Source: Streptomyces sp. NBC_00683 (GTDB taxonomy: Bacteria > Actinomycetota > Actinomycetes > Streptomycetales > Streptomycetaceae). Taken from it: DNA of 64,000 nucleotides. Positions 8,636 through 17,459 of the stretch are shown here, one piece after another; position 1 is the stretch's first letter; the number at the start of each line of letters is the position of its first letter. The DNA lies in the NCBI RefSeq assembly GCF_036226745.1, contig NZ_CP109013.1:4650001-4714000 (forward strand), written 5' to 3'. The position numbers were made by a program, and so were the translations under genes. The notes below the pieces were generated by a model. That model searched no databases, was not told the DNA's origin, and saw only the letters and a program-made list of their open reading frames with translations.

Positions 8636-9484
8636 CTAGGACGCGAGGGGCTGTGCGACGAAGGCGTCCACGTGCTCCGCAGCCCAATGGGTGAACGTGC
8701 GCGCCGGACGTCCGGTGACCTTCTCGACGGTGTCGACGACCGTACGGCCCACCTCCGGTGTGTTCCCGTACGCCTCGAGCAGGAAGCCGATCACTCCCTC
8801 CGGCATGCCCGCTGCCCGCCACTGCGCGACAGCCTCCTCCTCGGTCAGCTCGACCAGGGCGATCTCCCTGCCGCGGGCGGCGGCGATCGTCGCCACCTTG
8901 TCGCCGACGGTCAGCAGCTCGGGGCCGGTGAGCACGTACTCCTGGCCCCCGTGGCCCTCCTCCGTGAGGGCGACCGCGCCGACGGCGCCGATGTCGCCCT
9001 CGTGGACCATGGCGCTGAGCCGGGACACGAACGGCTCGCGAACCTCGCCCGAGGCCGAGATCCCGCCCGCCCACTCCAGGGCGTTGGCCATGAACTCGAC
9101 CGGCATGAGCACGGTCCACTCCACACCGTCCTCGGCACGCACGGCGTCCTCCAGCGGCGACGAACCGCCACCGTGCAGCACCGTGACCCGGTGCACGCCT
9201 GCCGCGCGCGCCAGCTCCATGATCCGCGGGCCTGTCTCCAGCGGAGCGAAATGGGCGCCGAAGGTGATCAAGTGAAGGCCCGTGACGCCCTCCAGAGCCG
9301 GGATCAGACTGTCGGGTTCGGTCAGGTCGCCCTGAACGACCTCGACGCCCGCCGGGAAGACGGCCTTCGACGCATCCCGGGTGAGGGCACGGACCGCGTG
9401 GCCGCGGGAGACCAGTTCGGCGACGACCTGACGGCCGACAGTTCCGGTGGCGCCGGTGACAAGAATCTTCTGCGTCTGTGTCAT
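8636..9484 (-). CDS. NmrA-like NAD(P)-binding SDR (atypical short-chain dehydrogenase)
   Basis: A 282-residue Rossmann protein starting MTQTQKILVTGATGTVG; the dinucleotide loop GATGTVG is at residues 11-17. The body (LTRDASKAVFPAGVEVVQGDLTEPDSL split across strands 2-3) and EYVLTGPELLTVGDK match the NmrA/HSCARG/YtfG group, which reduces quinones or senses NADP(H). I prefer the ATG at 9484 to the one seven codons upstream because the GATGTVG fold normally starts within about 10 residues. It is a single gene with no visible partner. Confidence 0.88.
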   Translation of the reverse strand: MTQTQKILVTGATGTVGRQVVAELVSRGHAVRALTRDASKAVFPAGVEVVQGDLTEPDSLIPALEGVTGLHLITFGAHFAPLETGPRIMELARAAGVHRVTVLHGGGSSPLEDAVRAEDGVEWTVLMPVEFMANALEWAGGISASGEVREPFVSRLSAMVHEGDIGAVGAVALTEEGHGGQEYVLTGPELLTVGDKVATIAAARGREIALVELTEEEAVAQWRAAGMPEGVIGFLLEAYGNTPEVGRTVVDTVEKVTGRPARTFTHWAAEHVDAFVAQPLAS

Positions 9485-9650
9485 GGCTCGACCATAGGAG
9501 GGCATTAGGTCAGGTTCTGTCCGCTACGCCTGCGATCGCGTACAGCTGGCAGGACGGATCGCGGGCATGACCGTGCTTGTGTGCGCCGCACCGGAGGAGC
9601 ATGGCTGACGCGTAACCGGCGGCAGGCTTCGCCGGTTACGCCCCGAGGGC

Positions 9651-10022
9651 CTAGCCGATGAGGGTCTCCTTCGGACGGACGACGCAGAACTCGTTCCCCT
9701 CCGGATCGGCCAGCACGGTCCACGACTCGTTGCCGCTCTGCCCGACGTCCACCCTGCGGGCGCCGAGTGCCAGGACGCGCTCGATCTCCGCCTCCCTGTC
9801 CTTCGCACCGCTGGTCAGATCCAGGTGCAGACGGTTCTTGACGACCTTGCGGTCCGTCACCGGCATGAAGCAGATGCCCACCGGGGCGGACTCGTCCGGC
9901 CCGATCACGACCTCACGCTCCCGCTCGGACAGGATGCGCCAGCCCAGCACCTCGGCCCAGAACCGGGCCAGGGCGGGCAGGTCGTGGGCGTCGATGACGA
10001 TGTGGTGCAGCGAGAGAGGCAT
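9651..10022 (-). CDS. VOC-superfamily (glyoxalase/bleomycin-resistance-like) protein
   Basis: A 123-residue protein with two beta-alpha-beta-beta-beta modules: HHIVIDAHDLPALARFWAEVLG at the start (metal or ligand His6/His7) and WTVLADPEGNEFCVV near the end. It resembles the protein at 12561-12944, which shares ADPEGNEFCVLR and the KNR(L/F)HLDL/HLCL strand. Proteins of this type bind or isomerise small thiol or antibiotic ligands; the substrate is unknown. Confidence 0.88.
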   Translation of the reverse strand: MPLSLHHIVIDAHDLPALARFWAEVLGWRILSEREREVVIGPDESAPVGICFMPVTDRKVVKNRLHLDLTSGAKDREAEIERVLALGARRVDVGQSGNESWTVLADPEGNEFCVVRPKETLIG

Positions 10023-10093
10023 GTCGGCCAGTGTGCCCCGTGACGGACCGGGCCGGTTGTCACGAACGGGGCCCGGACCGAAGGTGCTTGGGG

Positions 10094-10786
10094 TTACAGC
10101 CCCGCGTCGGTGCGGACCAGTCGGAGCGCCGCTGCGGGGTCTGCCGCTCGTGTGACCGACCGCCCCACGACAATGTGCGAGGCACCGGCGACGACGGCAG
10201 CACGCGGTGTACCGGGGCGGGCGTGGTCGGCCCCGGACTCACCGGGCAGCGTGACTCCTGGAGTCACGATCAGGGAGTCGGGGCCCAACAGGCCGCGCAA
10301 CTGCGCGGTCTCCTGCGGCGACGCGATCACGCCATGGCATCCGGCCTTCCGCGCCAGCCCTGCCAGGCGCAGCACCTGCTCCCCGGCCGGGTCGGCGACC
10401 CCGATGTCGGCGAGGTCGGTGCCGGTCATGCTGGTGACGACGGTCAGAGCCAGGACACGCAGGCGGGGAAAGTCGCGGGCCGCGGCGACCGCGGCGGCCA
10501 TGATGCCGGTGCCGCCCATGCTGTGGACCGTCACCATCGACGCACCGAGTGAGCCCGCGGCACGGACCGCTCCGGAAACGGAGTTCGGGATCTCGAAGAG
10601 CTTCAGGTCCAGGAACACCTCATGGCCCTGCGCGACGAGGTGCCTGACGAGGTCGGGGCCTGCCGCTGTGAGCAGCTCCCCGACCTTGTAGAAGCGGCAC
10701 TCGCCGCCGAGTCGGTCGACGACCGCTTCAGCCGCTCGGCGACTGTCGAAATCCAGGGCAACGATGATCGGACCGGGTGACTTCAC
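10094..10786 (-). CDS. orotidine-5'-phosphate decarboxylase-like protein with altered active site
   Basis: A 230-residue (beta/alpha)8 barrel that aligns along its length with type I PyrF (E. coli-like): ALDF near the start, YKVG, FLDLKLFEIPNSV, TVHSMGG, VTSM, LIVTPGV and HIVVGRSVT. Canonical PyrF has a Lys-Asp-Lys-Asp tetrad with DxKxxDIP; here the last Asp is Glu (DLKLFEIP). The phosphate-side Gln of GDQ is replaced in ESGADHAR. It may be a weakened decarboxylase or a related decarboxylase or epimerase of the same suprafamily. No pyrimidine genes are adjacent. Confidence 0.8.
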   Translation of the reverse strand: MKSPGPIIVALDFDSRRAAEAVVDRLGGECRFYKVGELLTAAGPDLVRHLVAQGHEVFLDLKLFEIPNSVSGAVRAAGSLGASMVTVHSMGGTGIMAAAVAAARDFPRLRVLALTVVTSMTGTDLADIGVADPAGEQVLRLAGLARKAGCHGVIASPQETAQLRGLLGPDSLIVTPGVTLPGESGADHARPGTPRAAVVAGASHIVVGRSVTRAADPAAALRLVRTDAGL

Positions 10787-10883
10787 GGCGCCATTCTCGT
10801 ACGGGGCATGCGGGCCGCGAAGAGGGCCTTGCCTCCTCCTACGGACCCCTTCGTGCCGTGCGCTCCGAACTCCCGTGCCACAA

Positions 10884-10919
10884 CAACGGGCCCGACACCG
10901 TTCGGTGTCGGGCCCGTTG
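10884..10919 (-). terminator. terminator of the sortase-substrate gene
   Basis: Perfect 17-bp arms (10884-10900 and 10903-10919) around TT lie 51 bases past the minus-strand stop at 10970. They contain GGGCCCGACACCG mirrored. Confidence 0.8.
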
Positions 10920-10969
10920 GGCGGTCAGCGCGTGGGCCGGGGTGCCCGGCGGGCGCCCCGGCTCATGCG

Positions 10970-12226
10970 TCAGACGTGCGAGCCGGCCTTGCGGCGGCGT
11001 ACGACGAACACCGCGCCGGCGCCGATCGCCATGGCCGCGCCGCTCGCGAGGGCGAGCTGCGAGGTCCCGGACGAGCCCGTGGCGGCGAGGCTGCCGCTTA
11101 CGGGTGTGGCCGACGCGCCGCTCTGCGGCGTGAGGTTCGAGGTGGTGGGCTTGGCATCGGGGACCTTGCCGGGCTTGGTGCCGGCGGCGGCGATCAGGAA
11201 CTCGTAGCCCTCGAGGTCCGGGGTCCCGCCGCAGGTGCCGTTGTCGTTGAAGTAGTCACCGGCGACGAAGGTGACGCCATTGCCCGCGGGGGCCGAGGCG
11301 TCGATCGTGAGGCGCATCTTCACGTCGGCGTGGGCGCCGGCCTTCAGCGGGCTGATGGCGTCCATGTAGTGCTCGTTGTCGACGGTCTCCCACTTCGAGG
11401 AGGAGGCGGACGACCACTGCAGGTGCACCAGGTCGTCGATGTCGTTGAACCCACTCTGGTCGGTCGCGTGGACGTAGACGAAGGGAAGCACCTCGTCCAT
11501 CGTCTTGTCGGTGCCGTTGGTCACCCGGAGCTTGAAGTTGACCTTCGTGCCGGCGACGACTGTGGACGGCAGACCGGTGACGACCGTGGTGAGCTTGGCC
11601 TCGGGGACGCAGTCCTCGCCCTCCTCGGCCTCCTCTTCCTTCGCCTTGGCCAGCGCCTCGTCGGCGGCGTTCTTGTCGGCGAGCGCCTTCTTGGTGGCCT
11701 TCTGCGCCTCGCCGATTGCCCGGGCCGCGGCGACCCGCGCGTCGTCACGCGCCTCGTCGGCTGCCACGACCTCGGCATCGGCGGCGGCCTTGGCATCGGA
11801 GGCGGTGACGGCGGCGCTTTCCGCGTCGGTGAGAGTCGTCGCCGCGGCGGTCTTCTCCTCCTCGGTGGCCGTCTCCGGAAGGGCATCGACCGCAGCCTGG
11901 GCGTCGATGACCGCTTGGTCGGCCTCGGCCTTGGCCGTAGTGGCCAAGGCCGCAGCGGTCTTGGCTGCCGCGACCGCCTCGGTCAGTGGGTGGGTATCGG
12001 ACTCGAACGCTTTCAGAGCCGCGAGGGCGGCCTTCTCGGCCAGTACGGCGGCGTCGTACACCGCCTGCGCTGCTTCCGCGGCCTTCTCCAGCTCCGCGAT
12101 GGAGGGCTTTTCCTGCGTCTGCGAAGCCGGCTTGTCGTCGGCGAACGCGGGGGTGACCGACAGCAGGAGGGCAGGTGTGGTCACTGCGGCGGCAACGGCT
12201 GTGGCAAGAATCCGGCGAATCTTCAC
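10970..12226 (-). CDS. cell-wall-anchored surface protein with LAxTG sortase signal and Ala-rich coiled coil
   Basis: A 418-residue secreted protein. Signal peptide about 1-32 (ending TPAFA-D), then an Ala/Glu/Lys-rich helical stalk (about 40-190), then a globular beta-rich domain starting at TTVVTGLPSTVVAGTK. A linker follows, then the sorting signal LAATG (380-384), a hydrophobic segment and the tail VRRRKAGSHV. LAxTG is the class E sortase motif of actinobacteria, so the protein should be covalently attached to peptidoglycan. The GTG at 12226 was chosen because a signal peptide follows at once and GAAGGG precedes it. The ligand or role at the hyphal surface is unknown. Confidence 0.85.
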   Translation of the reverse strand: MKIRRILATAVAAAVTTPALLLSVTPAFADDKPASQTQEKPSIAELEKAAEAAQAVYDAAVLAEKAALAALKAFESDTHPLTEAVAAAKTAAALATTAKAEADQAVIDAQAAVDALPETATEEEKTAAATTLTDAESAAVTASDAKAAADAEVVAADEARDDARVAAARAIGEAQKATKKALADKNAADEALAKAKEEEAEEGEDCVPEAKLTTVVTGLPSTVVAGTKVNFKLRVTNGTDKTMDEVLPFVYVHATDQSGFNDIDDLVHLQWSSASSSKWETVDNEHYMDAISPLKAGAHADVKMRLTIDASAPAGNGVTFVAGDYFNDNGTCGGTPDLEGYEFLIAAAGTKPGKVPDAKPTTSNLTPQSGASATPVSGSLAATGSSGTSQLALASGAAMAIGAGAVFVVRRRKAGSHV

Positions 12227-12560
12227 AAGAGCCCTTCGGGGTCCGAAAAAGAAAGAAGGGGTCGCAGCGGAATGGGACACGCAGATGCGACTTGAGGTGA
12301 TCGTATGGCCGCGCCAACGATCACTCATCACGATTTCTTCACCCGTTCCGGCCGTCGCCGCGCCACGGGGACAGACAGAAAAGACGAAAGGGTGCAGTTG
12401 CTTTCACTGCGTGCGCTTTCGCTGTGAGGAAGGCCACATGGTCCTGGACGCGTCGTCCCGCGACCTCCCCGGCGCTACGAAGCGACCGTCCTCGTCGCTG
12501 CGGTCAACGGATGGCCGTGACCAACTGCCGCGGAGCATCCGGCCGTTGCGTGGGTGAGCG
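12227..12560. other. gene-free gap upstream of the surface-protein gene
   Basis: This 334-bp gap contains the leader of the minus-strand surface-protein gene and the 3' side of the VOC gene. It is AT-richer around 12240-12400. The open frames across it have no protein-like features and no clear element is seen. Confidence 0.5.
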
Positions 12561-12944
12561 TCAGGAAGACATCGCTGCGCGGTCGGCCTCGCTGCGGAGC
12601 ACACAGAACTCGTTGCCCTCGGGGTCCGCGAGGACAGCCCAGCCGGCGCCATCGGGTTCCCGGCGATCGTCGACGAGGGTGGCCCCGAGCTTCAGCAGTC
12701 GCTCGACCTCCTCCTCGCGCGTGGTCTCAGGGCGCAGGCACAGGTGGAACCTGTTCTTGATCGTCTTCCGTTCCGGCACCTGGTTGAAATGCAGCAGCGG
12801 GCCCTCGGGCAGCATCACCTCGGCCTCCGGCGAACCCGGCTCGTCATCCTGATGCAGCGGAGAACCGAGCACCTCACTCCAGAACCGAGCCAGCGCATAG
12901 GCATCCGCACAGTCGACCGCCACGTTCTGCAATACCGAGACCAT
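12561..12944 (-). CDS. VOC-superfamily protein (second copy)
   Basis: A 127-residue protein starting MVSVLQNVAVDCADAYALAR at ATG 12944; the open frame extends upstream but that part is not protein-like. It shares FWSEVLGSPLH, PERKTIKNRFHL and WAVLADPEGNEFCVLR with the VOC family and with the gene at 9651-10022. The first metal-ligand His of typical glyoxalases is replaced by Asn7 (QNVAVDC), so it may be a binding protein rather than a metalloenzyme (inference). Confidence 0.85.
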   Translation of the reverse strand: MVSVLQNVAVDCADAYALARFWSEVLGSPLHQDDEPGSPEAEVMLPEGPLLHFNQVPERKTIKNRFHLCLRPETTREEEVERLLKLGATLVDDRREPDGAGWAVLADPEGNEFCVLRSEADRAAMSS

Positions 12945-13071
12945 GCACGAGAGCCTGCCTGAAGCACCGCACGGTCGGCTACCGAGTTGCGGCGAAACGG
13001 CGCCAGCACTTTCGTCGCGGGCCCCGGTCCGCCGCGCCCAAGTGCGGTGCCGTTGTCGTGCGGTGAGGAAC

Positions 13072-13233
13072 TCAGCCTTCGAGCAGTTCAGCAAGAGCGA
13101 TCGCTGCTACCGCGGAGAAGAGCCACGGCTTCCTCGGATCCCGTCCGCGGGTCTGGCGGTCCAGTTCCCAGACGAACACCAAGAGGCAATACAGGTGCAG
13201 CGGGCCCTGCACCAGGAAGGCGACGTCGTGCAC
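13072..13233 (-). CDS. possible 53-aa membrane-like small protein or gene remnant
   Basis: A GTG at 13233 is preceded by GAGGGAGG at a good spacing of 4-5 bases. The frame encodes a short peptide with two hydrophobic stretches (FLVQGPLHLYCLLVFVW and PWLFSAVAAIALAELL) separated by a charged hinge ELDRQTRGRDPRK. It could be a real two-helix membrane protein or the tail of a decayed gene. No family is recognised. Confidence 0.35.
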   Translation of the reverse strand: MHDVAFLVQGPLHLYCLLVFVWELDRQTRGRDPRKPWLFSAVAAIALAELLEG

Positions 13234-13418
13234 GGGGCCTCCCTCGTCCTTCAAGCGGGCGAGCGCCGTGCCTGACGACGGTCGTGCGGTTACCGGACCA
13301 CCGCCATCGAGGAGGCCAACCGGAAGCGGATCCGCCCGGTGATCCGGACGGGAACAGTGGCCAGGGGCGGCAGGCAGATCCGTAACCGTAGTCGCACAGG
13401 CAGTCACGCACACGAAAA

Positions 13419-13458
13419 CAGGTGAGGCGCCTAGGAACGTTCCTAGGCGCCTCACCTG
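13419..13458 (-). terminator. perfect 40-base palindrome acting as tRNA-Pro terminator
   Basis: The arms 13419-13438 and 13439-13458 are exact reverse complements (CAGGTGAGGCGCCTAGGAAC and its mirror). It starts 13 bases past the tRNA 3' end. On the minus strand it is followed by TGTTTTCG, a U-rich tail, which fits an intrinsic terminator. Confidence 0.85.
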
Positions 13459-13470
13459 GTGTTTCGGCTG

Positions 13471-13544
13471 TCGGGGTGGCGGGATTTGAACCCACGACCT
13501 CTTCGTCCCGAACGAAGCGCGCTGCCAAGCTGCGCTACACCCCG
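13471..13544 (-). tRNA. tRNA-Pro (anticodon CGG)
   Basis: A 74-base cloverleaf on the minus strand: acceptor CGGGGTG at 13544-13538 pairs with CACCCCG at 13478-13472, discriminator A. The D-arm is AGCGCAGCTTGGCAGCGC-like and the anticodon arm CTTCG-TTCGGGA-CGAAG gives CGG, reading CCG. The T-arm contains GGTTCAAATCC. CCA is not encoded. Confidence 0.96.
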
Positions 13545-13654
13545 ATGCCCACCGGTTGCCCGGCGACATCGATTACTTTAGCCCACCGGTGGCCGGAGGC
13601 GAAATCCGGTTTTGTCTCGGTCGGCACGGGGCCGCCGTGAGTACCCGGTCACCC

Positions 13655-14593
13655 TCAGTCGCGCGGGGTCAGTGTCAGCAGGGTCGCCTCCGGCGGGCAG
13701 GCGAAGCGGACCGGGGTGTAGCGGTTCGTGCCGCAGCCGGCCGATACGTGGAGGTAGGCGCGCTTGTCGCCGACCGTGTGGCTGGAGAGGCCCTTCACTC
13801 GGTCCGTGTCCAGGTCGCAGTTGGTGACGAGGGCACCGTAGAAGGGGATGCAGAGCTGTCCCCCATGGGTGTGGCCCGCCAGGACCAGGGGGTAGCCGTC
13901 CGCGGTGAAGGCGTCCAGGGAGCGCAGGTACGGGGCATGGACCACGCCGATCGAGAGGTCGGCGCCCGTTTCGGGGCCGCCGGAGACCTCGGCGTAGCGG
14001 TCCCGCCTGATGTGCGGGTCGTCCAGGCCGGTGAACCCGAGCTCCAGGCCGTCCAGCTTGAGGTGTCCGCGCGTGTTGGACAGGTTCTGCCAGCCCGCCA
14101 CGTCGAAGGCGTCCCGCATCGGCTCCCACGGGTTGTGGACAACGCCGACCGCCGGGGCGTTTCCGTTGAGGCCGTGCTTGCCCTGCATCTTCTCCAGGAG
14201 GTAGAGGGCCGGGTTGCGCAGCTTGGGACCGTAGTAGTCGTTCGAGCCGAAGACGTACACGCCGGGGAACTCCATCAGCGGGCCGAGGGCGTCGAGCAGC
14301 TCGGGCACCGCCTCGGGGTCGGAGAGGTTGTCGCCGGTGTTCACCACGAAGTCCGGGCGCAGCCCTGCCAGTGACTGCAGCCAGGCGCGCTTCTTGCGCT
14401 GGCCGCTCACCATGTGGATGTCGGAGACCTGGAGTACGCGCAACGGGCGTGCTCCTTGCGGGAGTACGGGGATCGCGATCCGTCGCAGGCGGAACGAGCG
14501 GGCCTCGAATCCGGCGGCGTACACGAGGCCGGCGGCACCGACCGCTGCGCCGACTGCCGTGACTTTCAGGGGTACTCCGTAGCGTGCGCGCAT
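13655..14593 (-). CDS. membrane-anchored metallophosphoesterase (YkuE/Rv3683-like)
   Basis: A 312-residue calcineurin-like phosphoesterase with one N-terminal hydrophobic anchor (about 9-29). Metal-site motifs follow in order: VSDIH (Asp58, His60), NTGDN (88-89), GSNDYYG (Asn118; GSND replaces the usual GNHD, as in YkuE-like proteins), VVHAP and AGHTHGGQ (about 233-239). It probably acts on phosphodiester or UDP-lipid substrates at the membrane. It is divergent from yqeY (80 bp) and lies in the conserved block with ponA and wblA. Confidence 0.92.
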   Translation of the reverse strand: MRARYGVPLKVTAVGAAVGAAGLVYAAGFEARSFRLRRIAIPVLPQGARPLRVLQVSDIHMVSGQRKKRAWLQSLAGLRPDFVVNTGDNLSDPEAVPELLDALGPLMEFPGVYVFGSNDYYGPKLRNPALYLLEKMQGKHGLNGNAPAVGVVHNPWEPMRDAFDVAGWQNLSNTRGHLKLDGLELGFTGLDDPHIRRDRYAEVSGGPETGADLSIGVVHAPYLRSLDAFTADGYPLVLAGHTHGGQLCIPFYGALVTNCDLDTDRVKGLSSHTVGDKRAYLHVSAGCGTNRYTPVRFACPPEATLLTLTPRD

Positions 14594-14672
14594 GTGCCCA
14601 TCGTCGCAGACACGGTGCGGCGAGAGGAAAACCGGCGGGCGGCAGGTGCCCCGTACCTGTCACAATCGCCGC

Positions 14673-15137
14673 ATGACCACGCTCAAGTCCAAGCTCAAGG
14701 AAGACCTCACCACGGCCATGAAGGCGCGTGACGAGCTCACCTCGTCCACCCTCCGGCTCACCCTCACCGCGATCACCAAGGAAGAGGTCAGCGGCAAGAC
14801 GTCGCGCGAGCTCTCCGACGACGAGGTGCAGAAGGTGATCGCCAAGGAGGCGAAGAAGCGCCGCGAGGCGGCCGAGGCCTTCGCACAGGGCGGCCGGACC
14901 GAGTCGGCCGAGCGGGAGAGGGCGGAGGGCGAGCTGCTCGACGCGTACCTCCCCAAGCAGCTCACGGACGAGGAGCTGACGGGCATCGTCGCCGCCGCGG
15001 TCGAGGAGGCGAAGGCCGCCGGCGCCGAGGGGCCGCGCGCGATGGGTGCCGTCATGAAGATCGTGAACCCGAAGGTGACGGGTCTCGCCGAGGGCGGCCG
15101 GGTCGCCGCCACGGTGAAGAAGCTCCTCGCGGGCTGA
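14673..15137 (+). CDS. GatB/YqeY domain protein
   Basis: A 154-residue all-helical protein starting MTTLKSKLKEDLTTAMKARD. It has the YqeY pattern: an N-terminal helical half (ITKEEVSGKTSRELSDDEV), then LLDAYLPKQLTDEEL and a C-terminal GAVMKIVNPKVTG segment resembling the GatB tRNA-binding tail. The cellular role is uncertain; YqeY-like domains are linked to tRNA amidotransferases and tRNA binding. The ATG at 14673 removes a non-conserved upstream extension. Confidence 0.93.
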   Translation: MTTLKSKLKEDLTTAMKARDELTSSTLRLTLTAITKEEVSGKTSRELSDDEVQKVIAKEAKKRREAAEAFAQGGRTESAERERAEGELLDAYLPKQLTDEELTGIVAAAVEEAKAAGAEGPRAMGAVMKIVNPKVTGLAEGGRVAATVKKLLAG

Positions 15138-15162
15138 GAGCCGGCGAGGCGTACGGGGTGAC

Positions 15163-15201
15163 GAAGGAGGGCGCCCCCCGGTCCGGGGGGCGCCCTCCTT
15201 C
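15163..15201. terminator. bidirectional terminator between yqeY and ponA-type gene
   Basis: Perfect 19-bp arms around a single T (15163-15181 and 15183-15201), rich in GGGCGCCCCCC. It lies between convergent genes ending at 15137 and 15225. Confidence 0.85.
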
Positions 15202-15224
15202 ATGTCCGTGCCTGCCCTGACGGG

Positions 15225-17459
15225 TCAGGGACCGTTGCCACCGCCGCGCGTGCCACCGTCGTTTCCGCCGATGACGCCCGGCGGGAAGGTGATGCCGCCG
15301 ATCGGGTCGTCGGTTCCCGGCTTGTCGTCGCCGTCCTCGCGGTCCCGGCCCTTGCCCTTGTCCTTGTCCTTGTCTTCCTTCGGCTTGGCCCGAGGCACCG
15401 AGATCGGGTTGAAGGACGGCGTCTCCGAAGCGCTCAGCGCACCGGTCATCGCGATCTTCCAGATGGGACCGGGAAGACAGCCGCCGCAGACCTTGTCGTA
15501 GTACTGGCCACCGATGGTGATGTTGTACATCTTGGTGGTCTTCTCGCCGATGTCGTCGCCGACCCACACCGCCGTCGAGAGGTTCGGGGTGTAGCCGACG
15601 AACCAGGCGTCCAGGCGGTCGTTGGTCGTACCCGTCTTACCGGCGTTGTCGCGGTCGGTGAGACCGGCCAGCGTGCCGGTGCCGTCCTCGACCACGCCCT
15701 TGAGCATCTGGCTGATGGTGTCCGCCGTCGGCTCACTCATCGCCCGGGAGCACTCGGACTTCGGTACCTCGATCTTCTTGCCGTCGGGGTCGATGATCGC
15801 CTCGATGGCGATCGGCGAGCAGTACGTGCCCCGGTTGGCGAACGTGGCGTACACGGAGGCCATCGACAGCGGGGTGCTCACCTCGCCGCCGAGGGTGATC
15901 GAGGCGTGCTCCTCGATCTCCTTGCCGTCACCCCGCTCGTAGCCGACCTTCTTCGCCATCTCGACCGTCTCGCACAGACCGGCCTTCTGCTCCAGCAGGG
16001 CGAAGTAGGTGTTGATGGACTTGCCGAGCGCACCCGTCATGTCCCAGGAGCCCTTCTCGGACTCCATCTCGTTCTGCAGGTCCCAGTTGCCACCGCCGGC
16101 GGGGGCACCCGAGCAGGTGCGGTACGAGTCCTGCGGCAGCGAGAGCTTCCAGCCGGTGGAGAAGCTCTGGGCGGGGCTGATGCCCTTCTCCAGAGCCGCG
16201 GCGGCGGTGATCGGCTTGAAGGTCGAACCGACCTGGAAGCCGTAGGTGCTGCCGCCCATCTTGTTGCTGACGCCGAGGTTCAGCATCGTCTGGTGCTTCT
16301 TCTGGTCCAGGCCGTACGGGCGCGACTGGGCCATCGAGAGGATCTTGCCGCTGCCGGGCTGGACCTGCACCACCGAGGCGGCGACCTTGTCGTCCTTGTT
16401 CACCTTCGAGGTCGCTGCCTCGTTGGCGGCCCGCTGCGCCTTCGGGTCGAGCGTCGTCTTGACCGTCAGACCACCGAGGTTCCAGAGCTTGGCGCGCTCC
16501 TCGTCGGTCTTCCCGAAGGCCGGGTCGTTGAGGACGATCTGGCGTACGTAGTTGCAGAAGAAGCCGGAGCCGGCGACGGCCGTGATGCAGCCGTTCTTCG
16601 GCTCGCTGACCTTCAGCTTGATCGGGTTGGCGATGGCCTTGTCGGCTTCGTCCTGCGAGATGTCCCCGACGGCCGCCATACGCTGCAGCACGGTGTTGCG
16701 ACGCTTGGTCGCTTCCTCCGTGTCGTTGACCGGGTCGTACCGGGTCGGCGACTGGACGAGGCCGGCGAGCAGCGCGGCCTCCTCCACCTTCAGGTCCTTG
16801 GCGTGCTTGGAGAAGTACCGCTGGGAGGCGGCCTCGATGCCGTAGGCCTGCTGCCCGAAGAACGTGATGTTGAGGTAGTTCTCCAGGATCTTCTTCTTGC
16901 CGAGCTCTTCCTCGACCTGGATCGCGTACTTCAGCTCACGGACCTTGCGGCCCAGGGTCTGCTGGGTGGCCTGCGCGACCTTGTCCGGGTCGTCGCCCGC
17001 CTCCTCCACGAAGACGTTCTTCACGTACTGCTGGGTGAGGGTCGAGGCGCCCTGCGCGGCACCGCCTGCCTGCACGTTGCGGTTCATCGCACGCAGGATG
17101 CCCTTGAGGTCGACGGCCCCGTGCTCGTAGAACCGTGAGTCCTCGATCGCGATGATCGCGTCCTGCATGTACGGGGAGATGTCCTTGAGCGGGACGACGG
17201 TCCGGTCGCGGGAGTAGTCGGTCGCGATGAGACCGCCCTCGCTGTCCAGGATCGTGGTCCGCTGGCTCAGCGGCGGAGTCTTGAGGTTGGAAGGGATCTC
17301 GTCGAATCCCTCGACCGTCCCCTTGGCTGCGAGGCCCAGCGCTCCGGCGGCCGGCAGCGCGATGCCTGCCAGCACAGCTCCGGACAGCGCGGCGACACCG
17401 AGGAACTTGGCGGCCTGCTGAGTCGTGGTGAGACCCCCGCCTGAGCGCTTCTTTGGCAT
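15225..17459 (-). CDS. class A penicillin-binding protein (transglycosylase/transpeptidase)
   Basis: A 744-residue bifunctional peptidoglycan synthase. A cytoplasmic tail and membrane helix (about 20-47) precede the GT51 glycosyltransferase with EDSRFYEHG (106-114) and TLTQQYVKN. The transpeptidase has GSTFKP (Ser about 412), SIN (about 482) and KTGTTND (about 606). The C-terminus is a charged Lys/Asp/Gly tail ending GGTRGGGNGP, probably extracellular. It polymerises glycan strands and cross-links stem peptides outside the membrane. Its position beside wblA and the ArsA pair matches ponA2 of mycobacteria. S. coelicolor has several such paralogues. Confidence 0.95.
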   Translation of the reverse strand: MPKKRSGGGLTTTQQAAKFLGVAALSGAVLAGIALPAAGALGLAAKGTVEGFDEIPSNLKTPPLSQRTTILDSEGGLIATDYSRDRTVVPLKDISPYMQDAIIAIEDSRFYEHGAVDLKGILRAMNRNVQAGGAAQGASTLTQQYVKNVFVEEAGDDPDKVAQATQQTLGRKVRELKYAIQVEEELGKKKILENYLNITFFGQQAYGIEAASQRYFSKHAKDLKVEEAALLAGLVQSPTRYDPVNDTEEATKRRNTVLQRMAAVGDISQDEADKAIANPIKLKVSEPKNGCITAVAGSGFFCNYVRQIVLNDPAFGKTDEERAKLWNLGGLTVKTTLDPKAQRAANEAATSKVNKDDKVAASVVQVQPGSGKILSMAQSRPYGLDQKKHQTMLNLGVSNKMGGSTYGFQVGSTFKPITAAAALEKGISPAQSFSTGWKLSLPQDSYRTCSGAPAGGGNWDLQNEMESEKGSWDMTGALGKSINTYFALLEQKAGLCETVEMAKKVGYERGDGKEIEEHASITLGGEVSTPLSMASVYATFANRGTYCSPIAIEAIIDPDGKKIEVPKSECSRAMSEPTADTISQMLKGVVEDGTGTLAGLTDRDNAGKTGTTNDRLDAWFVGYTPNLSTAVWVGDDIGEKTTKMYNITIGGQYYDKVCGGCLPGPIWKIAMTGALSASETPSFNPISVPRAKPKEDKDKDKGKGRDREDGDDKPGTDDPIGGITFPPGVIGGNDGGTRGGGNGP

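Larger units (their letters stand above)
12945..13470. other. mostly non-coding gap between VOC gene and tRNA-Pro
   Basis: This 526-bp gap contains only a weakly supported small ORF (13072-13233) and the tRNA terminator palindrome (13419-13458). Confidence 0.5.
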
